Notes: a model not told the origin generated them from the sequence alone. A stretch of DNA of 35,745 bases from Elainella saxicola E1 (GCA_002796835.1 LUGL01000023.1:86910-122654); one strand, 5' to 3'. Positions 8,641-16,328 are shown, counted from the first letter of the stretch. Numbers and translations: made by a program.

Positions 8641-8829
8641 TTAATCAGCAGCCCCTGTATTCTCTGCATTTGCATCCTGTTCCATTTCATCAGAATCACC
8701 TGTGCTGCTACCGTCACTGTTGTAGCGTCTTCTGGTGAACCGACCGGTGTTAGTACGCTTCCGAAACTTGCGAGCATACGCAAGGTTACGTAGTGCTTTC
8801 TCTTTCTTCTGATTGCGGCGTTTAGCCAT
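8641..8829 (-). CDS. Small basic conserved cyanobacterial-type protein
   Basis: A 62-aa protein starting MAKRRNQKKEKALRN. The first 45 residues are extremely rich in Lys/Arg (AYARKFRKRTNTGRFTRRRY), then comes an acidic Ser/Asp/Glu tail (DSDEMEQDANAENTG). The ATG at 8829 has a good GAGG box upstream. The frame stays open to 8916, but that extension looks like leader sequence. The charge pattern suggests binding to RNA, DNA or the ribosome, but I do not recognise a named family and give no function. Confidence 0.6.
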   Translation of the reverse strand: MAKRRNQKKEKALRNLAYARKFRKRTNTGRFTRRRYNSDGSSTGDSDEMEQDANAENTGAAD

Positions 8830-8964
8830 TCTAGACCTCGTAGGAGAGTGGATAAAAGGAAACCTGCTACAGATGCCAAACAGCAGCCAATCAACAAGCT
8901 TCCGCAAAACTATCAATTTAGCACAGTTCGCCTCAATTTGAGAACAGCGTAATGTCTTAAAATG

Positions 8965-10257
8965 CTACAAGACGAGCGTTTTCGCAAATTCGAGGGCTTC
9001 CGATCGCGTCTCAATTTTTCCTTCTGCTCGTGCTAGCTGAATCGACTCTAATAAATGGCCGATCGTCGGGCTGGGAGGCAGGTTGAGCTGGGCCATTAAG
9101 TCGCGTCCGGTCAGCAAAGGCGAAGGATGGGCGATCGGATCATCGGGCGTCAAATAGCGCTCAATTAGTGGTGCAATGCTGGCGATCGGCACACCTGCTG
9201 CCACACTCAAAACTACTAATGCTGGAAAAGCAGCCCCAATATTACGAAACAAATAATATTGTTCGCGTGCAGTCAAAGGTTTCGTCTCGATCGATCGCAT
9301 CTGCGGTAACAGCGCACCTACCGACAGTACCGCCTGAATTTCAGCCCGACTATACTTCAAATGCCACAGTTCCTGTTCAGCAATTTGAGGTTCTCTTGCC
9401 AACAAGGCCGTTAACTTAGCAATTTTGAGCCAACTGCGACCGCTGCCTGACACACGCTGCTGATCGCGCAACCAACCTGATAAGGATAGCCCCAATGTTG
9501 CTTGAGTCGCCGCTAATCGCTGCGTCGCTTCATCCACTCGACCAATTTGCGCCAAACCTTCAGATGTGGCATGGGGCAACCAGGCAACCAGTAAGCCGTC
9601 TTGCCAAGCTTGCTGCAAGAAAGGCGTGCCCTTGGCAGTGCTCAACAAGTAACTTAGCTCAGCCTGTACCCGCTCAGCCGCCACAAATTGCAGCAAATTC
9701 GCCAACTGCTGAATCGTGTGTTGGGTTTGGGGATCGATTGAAAAACCGAGCTGAGCTGCCTGCCGATAAGCCCGCAACAGCCGCAGTGGATCCTCTTTCA
9801 GGTTCTCGATCCGCACCATGCGAATCTGGCGCTTTTGCAGATCGGCATAGCCCCGCAACGGATCCAAAATTTCTTGGGTGTGAGGATTATAGGCGATCGC
9901 ATTCACGGTGAAGTCGCGGTGAAACAGGTCCTCTTCCAGTGAATCTCCTACCTGTTGGGCAAAATCCACAGTGGCGCGATCGAACACAACTCTGGCAATC
10001 TGCCGTTCTGCGTCGAGCAGCACAAATCCAGCCTGGTAGTGATTGGCAATCATCTTGGCTGTGCGCACCGCTCCATGCGGCAACACAAAATCAAGATCTA
10101 AATACTCTGCTTTTCGCCCCAAGAGGGCATCACGAACATTACCACCCACTAGATAGGTCGCTGGAGGCAGCCATGCCAAATCAAAGGGCCACGTTTGAGG
10201 AGACAGTACAGAGGCAGTCGCCGCACCATTCTGTAGCTGTATAAGTTCTAGAGACAA
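8965..10257 (-). CDS. CCA tRNA nucleotidyltransferase / poly(A) polymerase family protein
   Basis: A 430-aa class II nucleotidyltransferase. It shows the GGNVRD motif at 38-43, the two metal-binding aspartates in DLDFV (54-58), the ERQIARV/DFA strand, HRDFTVNAIAYN (113-124) and the EDPLRLLRAYRQA motif (155-167), followed by helical neck, body and tail domains. These enzymes add CCA, or only CC or A, to tRNA 3' ends. Some cyanobacteria divide the job between two enzymes, and sequence reading alone does not tell which type this is; a poly(A) polymerase role also exists in the family. The ORF is intact. It is followed after about 135 bp by the small basic protein on the same strand. Confidence 0.88.
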   Translation of the reverse strand: MSLELIQLQNGAATASVLSPQTWPFDLAWLPPATYLVGGNVRDALLGRKAEYLDLDFVLPHGAVRTAKMIANHYQAGFVLLDAERQIARVVFDRATVDFAQQVGDSLEEDLFHRDFTVNAIAYNPHTQEILDPLRGYADLQKRQIRMVRIENLKEDPLRLLRAYRQAAQLGFSIDPQTQHTIQQLANLLQFVAAERVQAELSYLLSTAKGTPFLQQAWQDGLLVAWLPHATSEGLAQIGRVDEATQRLAATQATLGLSLSGWLRDQQRVSGSGRSWLKIAKLTALLAREPQIAEQELWHLKYSRAEIQAVLSVGALLPQMRSIETKPLTAREQYYLFRNIGAAFPALVVLSVAAGVPIASIAPLIERYLTPDDPIAHPSPLLTGRDLMAQLNLPPSPTIGHLLESIQLARAEGKIETRSEALEFAKTLVL

Positions 10258-10604
10258 TTCTGTACTACTTCAAAAAATAAATTGGAATTAAAACTGAATG
10301 GATTTCAGTTGGAAGCGGTCTGGATTGGCAGACATCGTTAGCAGAAATCTTGATCAGGAGCAACCCTTTTGCTCTGTGCCCCTCGCCCTACCTTTCATTG
10401 TGCAACATCCTTCTGGAGACAATACCCGTTGCAGCAAAACTTATGCACAGGGTCTTCTGAGAAGAACGGGATAAACTCTGAAAAATCCTTAGCAACATAT
10501 CCTTGAAAGTGGGTGGCTGGAATGCACCGATCGATTTTTTTGCTTTCCCAGTTTCTCACAGTGTGCGATCGGTTAGATAAGCAATTCATCGATCGTGTTG
10601 ATTT
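10258..10604. other. Intergenic region, no convincing gene
   Basis: A 347-bp region between two minus-strand genes. A 64-codon open frame exists on the minus strand (10395-10589), but it resembles no family I know, has no clear ribosome binding site and contains scattered Cys and His without a pattern. I see no RNA gene and no strong hairpin. The part next to 10257 probably holds the promoter of the nucleotidyltransferase gene. Confidence 0.4.
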
Positions 10605-11171
10605 TTAGAAATCCCACTCTTCAAATAACTCCCCAACCTGCATCGAAAATTCCGGAATCACGGCTTCACCTTCCAGGAAATCTGAGGAGCGCAAGAAGCA
10701 ATCGGGTTCGCTGGAATGATAGACCAAGACATATTTCTCATCTGGATGAATCACCCAGACCAAACGCGTCTCATTTGCAAAATATTCGACAATCTTTTCG
10801 TGGATCTCTTCAACTGTGTTGCTGGGAGAGAGAATTTCTACCGCCAAATCAGGCGACCCCTGGAAGAACCCGCGTGGCGGTCGTTTCAATCCTTTGAGCC
10901 GTTCCTTAGAAACAAACGAAACATCGGGCGATCGCTTGTTGCCATTTTTCAGAGTGAACGCAGTGCTGGAATCACAAACAATTCCTAATTTGTGTTGCCG
11001 AACATAAATCGCCAGAAGGCCGCCGAGAAAAGAGCCAATGCCTCCATGCTCCATGCCGGAATTGCCCATATCCACTAATTCTCCATCCACCAATTCGTAG
11101 CGGTGCCCATCTTTGGACAATGCTATGAATGCCTCATCCGTCCAAACCGTTTGCTCAGTGGAGATTGTCAT
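10605..11171 (-). CDS. Uma2-family endonuclease (PD-(D/E)XK fold)
   Basis: A 188-aa protein of the Uma2/DUF820 group that is greatly expanded in cyanobacteria. Signatures are GHRYELVDGELVDM (22-35), the catalytic SPDVSFVS (D83), DLAVEILSPSNT (E112) and the helix with HEKIVEYFA (K126), followed by the VWVIHPDEKYVLVYH strand. The fold places it among PD-(D/E)XK nucleases; the biological target is unknown, and many copies behave as mobile or selfish accessory genes. Length is normal and no residue is missing. It marks the start of the accessory region to its right. Confidence 0.85.
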   Translation of the reverse strand: MTISTEQTVWTDEAFIALSKDGHRYELVDGELVDMGNSGMEHGGIGSFLGGLLAIYVRQHKLGIVCDSSTAFTLKNGNKRSPDVSFVSKERLKGLKRPPRGFFQGSPDLAVEILSPSNTVEEIHEKIVEYFANETRLVWVIHPDEKYVLVYHSSEPDCFLRSSDFLEGEAVIPEFSMQVGELFEEWDF

Positions 11172-11424
11172 CGACCCAGCCTCCTGAGGTGTTGCCGCAT
11201 CAACGTTTCTAGTTTGGCATCTTTAAGAATCTATAGCATCTGAAAAGTGGCAGTGCGATAGTAGAGAAAACGATCGCGCTAAGGGTTCAGCATGTTGGAA
11301 TGGTTAGCCGCCGCAACCGGTGTCGAGCTAGGCAAGCTGGTATTGGAACAGGTGCTCAATTTGGGCAAGGCAGCTCTGGAAGATTATGTGAAAGATTTCT
11401 TTTAAAGACTGCCTCCAGAGCGGA

Positions 11425-12132
11425 GTGGCACGAGCTAATGCGGCAGTGTTGAAGCAGCCTATGGCTGAGGCAATCGGCTTTTTCATTCGGCGGTTTGTCA
11501 AAGAGCTGCAATTTAATGACGTGCCGGAAACCAGCATCGAGCATCACTTCAAAAAGGCGATCCAGGGATTTGTGCGCGGTCGGTCGGTCCGGCCTATTTT
11601 GGGCAAAGCTTTTGACAAAGACTGTAAGCAGATTGATTTTGTACAATTGCAACAAATCTGGACACAGCAGTATCAAGTTGCGGGCTGGCAGTTTCCGGCT
11701 GAAGAATTTGACTGGCGGGGGGTGGCGAAAGAATATGTGGTGGAAGTCAAAGGGATTATCAAGGCGAATCCGGAATTGCGATCGATCCTGGAAGCTGAAT
11801 TGCTGGAAGAGATTGCCCGCAACACGACCCAATTTTCACCGGGCTTTGATGTGGCGAAATACCGGGACAGCTTGCAGTGCAGTTATGGTTCTCTGAAGCT
11901 TTCGACGATCGACACCACCGATCAGCAGTATCAGATCAAGCTGTGGAATTTGTTTATTGAGCAAACGATTCGCGAGGCTTTGCCGCCCATTCGCTATGAA
12001 TTGCCGATCGATCTAAAGCGGCAGTTACAAGATCAGGGTCAGCTTGAAGCCGATTTATCGGGAGAAGCGTTAGAGCTTTATCGGCGCGAATATTTTCAGC
12101 AGCCCGCGCGGAAAGTATTGGAAGCATTGTGA
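11425..12132 (+). CDS. N-terminal region of the NACHT protein (ORF fragment)
   Basis: A 235-aa open frame ending at the TGA at 12130-12132. It holds the N-terminal helical region that precedes NACHT in this family (FFIRRFVKELQFNDVP, AIQGFVRGRSVRPILGKAF) and ends in EYFQQPARKVLEAL, where intact homologues would run on into the NTPase. The listed start is simply the first usable codon after the frameshift at 11400-11403; there is no ribosome binding site there. Taken alone it is a fragment without the ATPase. The region may bind a partner or act as an effector, which I cannot decide. Confidence 0.6.
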   Translation: MARANAAVLKQPMAEAIGFFIRRFVKELQFNDVPETSIEHHFKKAIQGFVRGRSVRPILGKAFDKDCKQIDFVQLQQIWTQQYQVAGWQFPAEEFDWRGVAKEYVVEVKGIIKANPELRSILEAELLEEIARNTTQFSPGFDVAKYRDSLQCSYGSLKLSTIDTTDQQYQIKLWNLFIEQTIREALPPIRYELPIDLKRQLQDQGQLEADLSGEALELYRREYFQQPARKVLEAL

Positions 12133-12185
12133 TTCTCCGCTCCTCTGCCCCCCTTGCCCCCCTTGCCCCCCAATTCTGGGGGGAA
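12130..12185 (+). repeat. C/G-rich mini-repeat with hairpin inside the NACHT gene
   Basis: Directly after the in-frame TGA there are three CCCCCC blocks joined by TTG, and the last one forms a hairpin CCCCCC-AATTCT-GGGGGG (about 12165-12182). The translation (PLPPLPPNSGG) does not look like NACHT protein sequence. It looks like a small cyanobacterial intergenic repeat inserted in the coding frame; the frame is kept, but a stop lies just before it. Confidence 0.55.
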
Positions 12186-13725
12186 CCGAACTCGAACCAA
12201 TTCAGAAGAAGCTAGAAACATCCGGGCAGTAATTTTGGGCGATCCAGGATCTGGGAAATCGACGCTGTTGCAGTATTTGGCATTGGAGTGGGTGGAGGGC
12301 AGCACGGAAACCCTGCCGCTGTTGATTGAGTTGCGGGAATATGTGCTGGCGGAATCGGCCCACTTTTTGGATTTTTTGCATTGCGGTCGGGGAGCTGACT
12401 GGCAGTTTGATCAGCAACAACTCCATCAGTATTTATCGGACAATCCAACGCTGGTGATGTTTGATGGGTTGGATGAGGTGTTCGATCGCTCTACTCAAGC
12501 CGCAGTGATTGACGACATTATTCGCTTTAGCCAGCAATATCCCAACGCTCAGGTTTTAGTCACCTCACGGATTATTGGCTATAATCCCGATCGCTTTCAG
12601 CAAGCAGGCTTCCGTCAGTTCACAATTCAGCCACTCGATGAAACCGAAATTCATGAGTTTATCGATCGCTGGTATGACCTGGCGATGGGTAGCGATCCAG
12701 ATAAAACGCGATTAAAGCAACGCTTGAAGGATGCAATTTCCAATTCAAAAGCGATCCAAAATTTGGCCGATAATCCGTTGCTGCTGACGATGATGGCGAT
12801 CTTGAATCGACAGTGGGAGTTACCGCACGATCGGGTAGATCTGTATGACCAGGCTTCACGCGTGTTGCTGTATCACTGGGATGTGGATCATAAGCGGTTG
12901 AAGCTGCCGATGGATGCGATTGGACGACGAGAAAAGCAGGAAATGCTGCGGTTGATCGCCTATGAAATGCAGGCAGGTGAAGCAGGGTTGAAGGGAAATT
13001 TAATTGGGATCGATCGCCTTACCAGAGTTGTAACCGATTATTTGCGCGATCAGGGTTTCAGTGAACCGCGTGAGAAAGCCAATTTGCTGATTCAGCGATT
13101 CCGAGACCGCGATTTTATTCTTTGCCATCGGGGTACAGATACTTATGGTTTTATGCACCGCACATTTCTGGAATATTTTTGTGCAGTCGAAATTGTGAAT
13201 CGGTTTGAGAAAGTGCGATCGATCAGTTTTGAGGAATTGCGCGATCGAGTGTTTGGTGAGCATTGGCAGGATGAGACTTGGCATGAAGTGCTGAGATTGA
13301 TTTGTGGGATGATCGATGCCAAAACAACCTGCTCAATTCTTATATATTTGATGGAAGAGCATTCTGCATCTTATTTTGTAATTGAATGTTTACTGGAGAT
13401 GAGGATTGGGAGTATTTTTCAGCCAATCTATGAAGTTCTTGCCAAATCTGAAAATCTTTTTCTTTATGGACCATATCCGGCAGTCGCAAAAGAAATTAAC
13501 AGTGAAGATACACCTCTCTTTTTTGGGACAGTACTTGGGATTAAGGACGTTGTATCCTTTGAGGGTAGAACATTGATGGATTGCGAACAAGGATTTCGAA
13601 ATGCTATAGATGCGTATATAGATTTCTGCAAAAACAACCAGAAAAGGAAGCAAGTTTCTTCTATAAGAGTCAATGACTTTAAAAATTTGGCTAATGAAAT
13701 ATCGAAATACAGGAGAAAAGAATGA
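12154..13725 (+). CDS. NACHT NTPase domain protein (central part of the broken gene)
   Basis: A 523-aa open frame with a full NACHT module: Walker A GDPGSGKSTLLQYLALEW, Walker B LVMFDGLDEVFDR, sensor-like VLVTSRIIGYNP and the helical segment FIDRWYDLA, then the NACHT-associated helical domain (NPLLLTMMAILNRQWELPHDRVDLYDQ and FMHRTFLEYFCA). The possible start is a TTG inside the C-rich repeat, with no ribosome binding site, so expression as a separate protein is doubtful. From about residue 390 the sequence becomes AT-rich and less family-like up to the TGA at 13723. STAND NTPases of this type act as oligomerising sensors, several in antiviral defence. Confidence 0.75.
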   Translation: MPPLPPNSGGNRTRTNSEEARNIRAVILGDPGSGKSTLLQYLALEWVEGSTETLPLLIELREYVLAESAHFLDFLHCGRGADWQFDQQQLHQYLSDNPTLVMFDGLDEVFDRSTQAAVIDDIIRFSQQYPNAQVLVTSRIIGYNPDRFQQAGFRQFTIQPLDETEIHEFIDRWYDLAMGSDPDKTRLKQRLKDAISNSKAIQNLADNPLLLTMMAILNRQWELPHDRVDLYDQASRVLLYHWDVDHKRLKLPMDAIGRREKQEMLRLIAYEMQAGEAGLKGNLIGIDRLTRVVTDYLRDQGFSEPREKANLLIQRFRDRDFILCHRGTDTYGFMHRTFLEYFCAVEIVNRFEKVRSISFEELRDRVFGEHWQDETWHEVLRLICGMIDAKTTCSILIYLMEEHSASYFVIECLLEMRIGSIFQPIYEVLAKSENLFLYGPYPAVAKEINSEDTPLFFGTVLGIKDVVSFEGRTLMDCEQGFRNAIDAYIDFCKNNQKRKQVSSIRVNDFKNLANEISKYRRKE

Positions 13726-13899
13726 ATTAAAGCTGTTTGCAAAAAGTACAAGTTGCATGTGATGGGACTAGGCTTATTGGCTACAACAATTGGTGTTCAG
13801 CCAAAAACGATCGAACTATTGCGCGATCGGGCAATAAATGATCCTGACGAACAACTACGAGAATGGGCACAGAAACAATTAAACCAATTGCAGCCTTGA
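13726..13899 (+). pseudogene. Detached C-terminal tail of the NACHT protein
   Basis: In the same frame as the NACHT ORF, directly after its TGA, 57 codons stay open and encode GVQPKTIELLRDRAINDPDE and then QLREWAQKQLN. This is the HEAT-like closing repeat that ends many cyanobacterial NACHT proteins. No start codon with a ribosome binding site precedes it. It shows that the TGA at 13723 is secondary. A related tail fragment occurs at 18811-18903. Confidence 0.6.
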
Positions 13900-13917
13900 A
13901 GAATTTAAGGAGGAAGA

Positions 13918-14136
13918 ATGAATCGATATAGCATGGTGATTCAATGGTCAGATGATGATCAACTTTTCCTGGTTACGATTCCAGAGTTTGCCGATCGAGT
14001 TGTGATGCCTTGTACACATGGAAAAACCCGTGAGGAAGCAATCCGTAGTGGTGAGGAGGTGATTGAAATGTATTTAGAAGCTTGGCAAGCTGAGGGAGAA
14101 CCAATTCCTGAACCCAGCGTTCTTCAGGTTGCTTGA
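13918..14136 (+). CDS. HicB-family antitoxin-like protein, orphan
   Basis: A 72-aa protein with the HicB partial RNase-H-like fold: an N-terminal strand pair (YSMVIQWSDDDQLFLVTIPEF), then HGKTREEAIRSGEEVIEMYLEA and a Pro-rich end (GEPIPEPS). The ribosome binding site AAGGAGG lies 5 bp before the ATG. HicB normally neutralises the mRNA interferase HicA, but no HicA-like ORF lies on either side. It may be a leftover antitoxin or one of the stand-alone HicB proteins common in cyanobacteria. The C-terminal DNA-binding domain seen in longer HicB proteins is absent. Confidence 0.8.
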   Translation: MNRYSMVIQWSDDDQLFLVTIPEFADRVVMPCTHGKTREEAIRSGEEVIEMYLEAWQAEGEPIPEPSVLQVA

Positions 14137-14192
14137 GCTGTTTTTGCCTACCCACCCAGAGGCGATCGAACTATTAGCAATGGAGATGAGTC

Positions 14193-14402
14193 ATGACAAA
14201 TAGAGATTTAATTTTGCAAAATCTTGAACAACTTCCCGAAGACCTTTGGCAGGAAGTTTTGGATTTCGTTCTGTTTTTGCGTTATAAGCAAGAGCGGATG
14301 GAAGCGATCGAAGATGCAGAAGATCTGGCAGATGCGGAGGCAGCGCTTGCAGAAGATGGCTTTATTCCGCTAGCTGAAATCAAGCAAGAGTTAGGGCTTT
14401 GA
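14193..14402 (+). CDS. RelB/ParD-like small antitoxin
   Basis: A 69-aa acidic protein. The N-terminal helix MTNRDLILQNLEQLPEDLWQ is followed by EVLDFVLFLRYKQ, as in DUF2281-type small antitoxins, then a Glu/Asp/Ala-rich helix (DAEDLADAEAALAEDG) and IPLAEIKQELGL. It lies 3 bp upstream of a RelE-type toxin gene in the same orientation, the classic antitoxin-first arrangement. The GGAGATGAG box before the ATG gives good translation. The antitoxin reads intact although its toxin is broken. Confidence 0.75.
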   Translation: MTNRDLILQNLEQLPEDLWQEVLDFVLFLRYKQERMEAIEDAEDLADAEAALAEDGFIPLAEIKQELGL

Positions 14403-14405
14403 GCA

Positions 14406-14666
14406 ATGTCCTATACGGTTGGCTTTAAACCAGCAGCCCTGCGTCAACTCCGTAAGCTCGATCCAGCGATTCAAGTAGTTTTGATTGGAGCGATCGAAGC
14501 TCTTGCTGAAAATCCTCGTCCTGACGGCTGCAAAAAATTGAAGGGTGAAACCAATCTCTATCGAATTCGGGTTACAAGTGATTACCGGATTATCTATTAG
14601 GTACAAGATAAGCAGCTTGTCATCACTGTCGTTAAAGTGGGACATCGTAGAGAGGTATATCGCTAA
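14406..14666 (+). pseudogene. RelE/ParE-family toxin with in-frame amber codon
   Basis: From the ATG at 14406 the frame encodes a typical RelE-fold toxin (SYTVGFKPAALRQLRKLDP, KKLKGETNLYRIRVTSDYRI) but stops at TAG 14598-14600 after 64 residues. Reading past it, the same frame continues as VQDKQLVITVVKVGHRREVY and R up to TAA at 14664-14666, exactly the missing end of the family; the total of 86 codons is the normal length. The lost part holds the C-terminal Arg/Tyr residues (GHRREVYR) needed for mRNA cleavage. The product is therefore probably inactive; the antitoxin-binding surface may survive. Confidence 0.8.
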
Positions 14667-14723
14667 AAAAATAATCCGGAGAATCTTAAAGAAATGAAGG
14701 GGAAGTGATGATGTGAGGGGGAC

Positions 14724-14740
14724 GCGAGCGAGACGCTCGC
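14724..14740 (+). repeat. REP hairpin, left of RAYT copy 1
   Basis: A perfect 7-bp stem GCGAGCG/CGCTCGC with loop AGA, preceded by GGGGAC and followed by ACT. The same sequence occurs at 18914-18930, and in inverse orientation at 15254-15270 and 19510-19526. Confidence 0.75.
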
Positions 14741-14824
14741 ACTGGTGGGGAAATGGGGCGATCGATAATGATGAATCAATGGGTATTTTAGAAAAAACGA
14801 TCATTTTATTTTGTGCAATTCTCT

Positions 14825-15304
14825 ATGGCCCAAGCCATCTATTTCGTCACCTTTTGCACTTGGGAACGTCTGGAATTAAATTTTGCGTCGCGGCAGATTG
14901 TGATGGATGCTTGTCAACATTTTCATAGACAACGATATGAAATCTTTGCAGGAGTCGTCATGCCCGATCACGTTCATTTGTTGATTCAGCCTTGGTTAAA
15001 AGAATCAGGTCAATTTTGGACGATCGGCAGCATTTTACACAGCATCAAAGGATTTAGCGTCAAGCGGATTCCATCGGTCATGCCTCATATCGGTAAATTA
15101 TGGCAAGACGGTCGCCATGAAACACGAATTGTAGGCGATCGCCATTTTCAAACTACACTGGAATACATCTTTCAAAATCCGATCGCTGCTCAAATTATTC
15201 AACCATCAGAAACCTATCCTTATTGTTGGAGCAATCTCCCCATAGAATTCAGTGCGAGCGTCTCGCTCGCGTCCAAAAGAGATCAGTTTCAAGCAACTAA
15301 GTGA
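14825..15304 (+). CDS. REP-associated tyrosine transposase (RAYT), copy 1
   Basis: A Y1/HUH single-strand transposase of about 159 aa. The HUH metal site is HVHLLIQP within [14 protein letters not shown]; the catalytic tyrosine is most likely the Y in [22 protein letters not shown] and [14 protein letters not shown] are RAYT-typical. These enzymes cut and join REP hairpins. I chose the ATG at 14825 ([11 protein letters not shown]); a GTG at 14813 is possible, and neither has a clear ribosome binding site. The 3' end runs through the right REP hairpin, which encodes SASVSLAS, and overlaps the original end of oppF by about 16 bp on the opposite strand. Copy 2 stops before its REP, so this C-terminus is probably extended. 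Confidence 0.85.
   Translation: MAQAIYFVTFCTWERLELNFASRQIVMDACQHFHRQRYEIFAGVVMPDHVHLLIQPWLKESGQFWTIGSILHSIKGFSVKRIPSVMPHIGKLWQDGRHETRIVGDRHFQTTLEYIFQNPIAAQIIQPSETYPYCWSNLPIEFSASVSLASKRDQFQATK
15254..15270 (-). repeat. REP hairpin, right of RAYT copy 1 (inverted)
   Basis: GCGAGCG-TCT-CGCTCGC, the exact reverse complement of the left hairpin, with flanking CAGT and GTCC also mirrored. It lies inside the last codons of the RAYT ORF. Confidence 0.75.
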
Positions 15305-15402
15305 CAGGCAACATAATGCCCAGTACCAGCATCCTTAAACGCAGGATCCTCTTGTTTACAGCGATCGAATGCATAAGGGCAGCGCGTGTGGAAGCGGCAT
15401 CC
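15289..15402 (-). pseudogene. Detached C-terminal end of OppF
   Basis: Frame-consistent continuation of the OppF ORF past its TAG. It holds the oligopeptide ABC C-terminal Cys motif ([15 protein letters not shown] ... ACHL) and ends with TGA at 15289-15291. The stop most likely replaces the serine codon of the usual P-S-G-C sequence (TCG to TAG is a one-base change). Its last bases overlap the 3' end of RAYT copy 1. Confidence 0.75.
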
Positions 15403-16281
15403 CTACGGCAGATTGATCGGACTGGCAATATCCCCTTGAAGCACCACTCGTTCCCGCACAGCTTCAACATCAGGATCGGGAATTGGAATCGCTGAAAGCA
15501 AGACCTGGGTATAGGGATGCAACGGATTCTCGTAAAGAGAAATGCTGTCCGCAAGTTCGACAATTCTGCCCAAATACATCACCGCAATTCGATCGGAAAT
15601 ATGGCGAACAACACTCAGATCATGGGCAATGAAAAGATACGTCAATCCCAATTTTGCTTGTAGATCCTGCATCAGATTGACAATTTGGGCCTGAATCGAG
15701 ACATCCAATGCAGAAACGGGTTCATCACAAACAACAAAATCAGGATTAAGCGCCAGTGCTCTAGCAATCACAATGCGTTGCCGCTGTCCACCCGAAAACT
15801 CATGCGGGTAGCGATCTCTAAATTCAGAACTCAGGCCCACCTGATGCAAAAGATCCTGCACTCTGGCTTCTCGATCGATCGCTGTCCCAATTCCGAATAC
15901 CTCCAACGGTTCACTGATAATGTTGCCGATCGTCATGCGTGGGTTTAACGAGGCATAAGGATCCTGAAAGATCATTTGCATCCGTCGCCGCATCTGCCGG
16001 AGGGGTTCGCCCGTTAAACCTGTCAGTTCTGCATCTTCCAGGTAAACCTGTCCATTTGTGGGAGGCTGAAGCTGCAAAATCGCGCGTCCAGTTGTACTTT
16101 TACCACAGCCCGATTCCCCTACCAACCCCAGCGTTGCACCTCGATGAATTTCAAAATTCAAACCATCCACTGCCTTAATCCAACCCACCTGGCGTTGCAG
16201 CACAATTCCCCGCAGGATCGGGAAGTAAACCTTCAAATCCTGAATGCTCAGCAGGGTGTTGTTGGGGTTCGGAGTTTGCAT
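15403..16281 (-). CDS. Oligopeptide/dipeptide ABC transporter ATP-binding protein (OppF-type), truncated by amber codon
   Basis: An OppF/DppF-type ATPase: Walker [10 protein letters not shown] (55-63), signature [18 protein letters not shown], Walker [16 protein letters not shown] and the H-loop [10 protein letters not shown] chose the ATG at 16281 ([20 protein letters not shown]); the frame is open to 16389, but the extension is not family-like. The protein stops at TAG (15403-15405) after PINLP. Beyond the stop the frame gives [15 protein letters not shown] and then HYVACHLVA to a TGA at 15289-15291, the normal oligopeptide-family C-terminus. Codons lost: 37. The ATPase core is complete, so residual function cannot be excluded. 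No permease or binding protein gene accompanies it. Confidence 0.85.
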   Translation of the reverse strand: MQTPNPNNTLLSIQDLKVYFPILRGIVLQRQVGWIKAVDGLNFEIHRGATLGLVGESGCGKSTTGRAILQLQPPTNGQVYLEDAELTGLTGEPLRQMRRRMQMIFQDPYASLNPRMTIGNIISEPLEVFGIGTAIDREARVQDLLHQVGLSSEFRDRYPHEFSGGQRQRIVIARALALNPDFVVCDEPVSALDVSIQAQIVNLMQDLQAKLGLTYLFIAHDLSVVRHISDRIAVMYLGRIVELADSISLYENPLHPYTQVLLSAIPIPDPDVEAVRERVVLQGDIASPINLP

Positions 16282-16328
16282 TTCAAGGGATTGTATCTGT
16301 TCGGATGGCGGGTTGAAGCAAAGCAAAT

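Larger units (their letters stand above)
11292..13899 (+). pseudogene. NACHT-domain STAND NTPase gene, broken at three places
   Basis: This is one gene read across three breaks. (1) ATG at 11292, with AAGGG upstream, gives MLEWLAAATGVELGKLVL and then DYVKDFF, after which TAA at 11403-11405 stops it. Dropping one T from the TTTT at 11400-11403 continues as KDCLQSGVARANAAV, the normal continuation. (2) In that frame a TGA at 12130-12132 is followed by a C-rich repeat and then the NACHT NTPase. (3) TGA at 13723-13725, after which the same frame stays open to 13899 and carries the HEAT-like tail. A total of about 868 codons fits cyanobacterial NACHT proteins of the proposed antiphage/NLR-like class. 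Sequencing error in the T-run cannot be excluded. Confidence 0.7.
14684..15270 (+). mobile_element. RAYT/REP element, copy 1
   Basis: A unit made of a leader, a REP hairpin, a RAYT gene and an inverted REP hairpin. It is closely similar to 18876-19526: both share CTTAAAGAAATG (14685 and 18877), the REP, the leader with ATTTTAGAAAAA and TGTGCAATTCTCTATGGC, and about 85% of the coding sequence by eye. The left hairpin is GCGAGCG-AGA-CGCTCGC at 14724-14740; the right one is its inverse at 15254-15270. Such REP pairs around a RAYT gene are the standard self-propagating arrangement. Confidence 0.75.

Noticed and set aside
10395-10589. 64-codon minus-strand ORF between the nucleotidyltransferase and Uma2 genes
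   Set aside because: No recognisable motif, no ribosome binding site and no context. Probably a chance open frame.
14598-15405. Idea that TAG is recoded (suppressed) in this organism, given the amber codons inside relE and oppF
   Set aside because: TAG also ends intact genes at normal positions here (WD40 ORF at 18776-18778, kinase at 21895-21897, radical SAM gene), so it works as an ordinary stop. Local gene decay explains the two cases.
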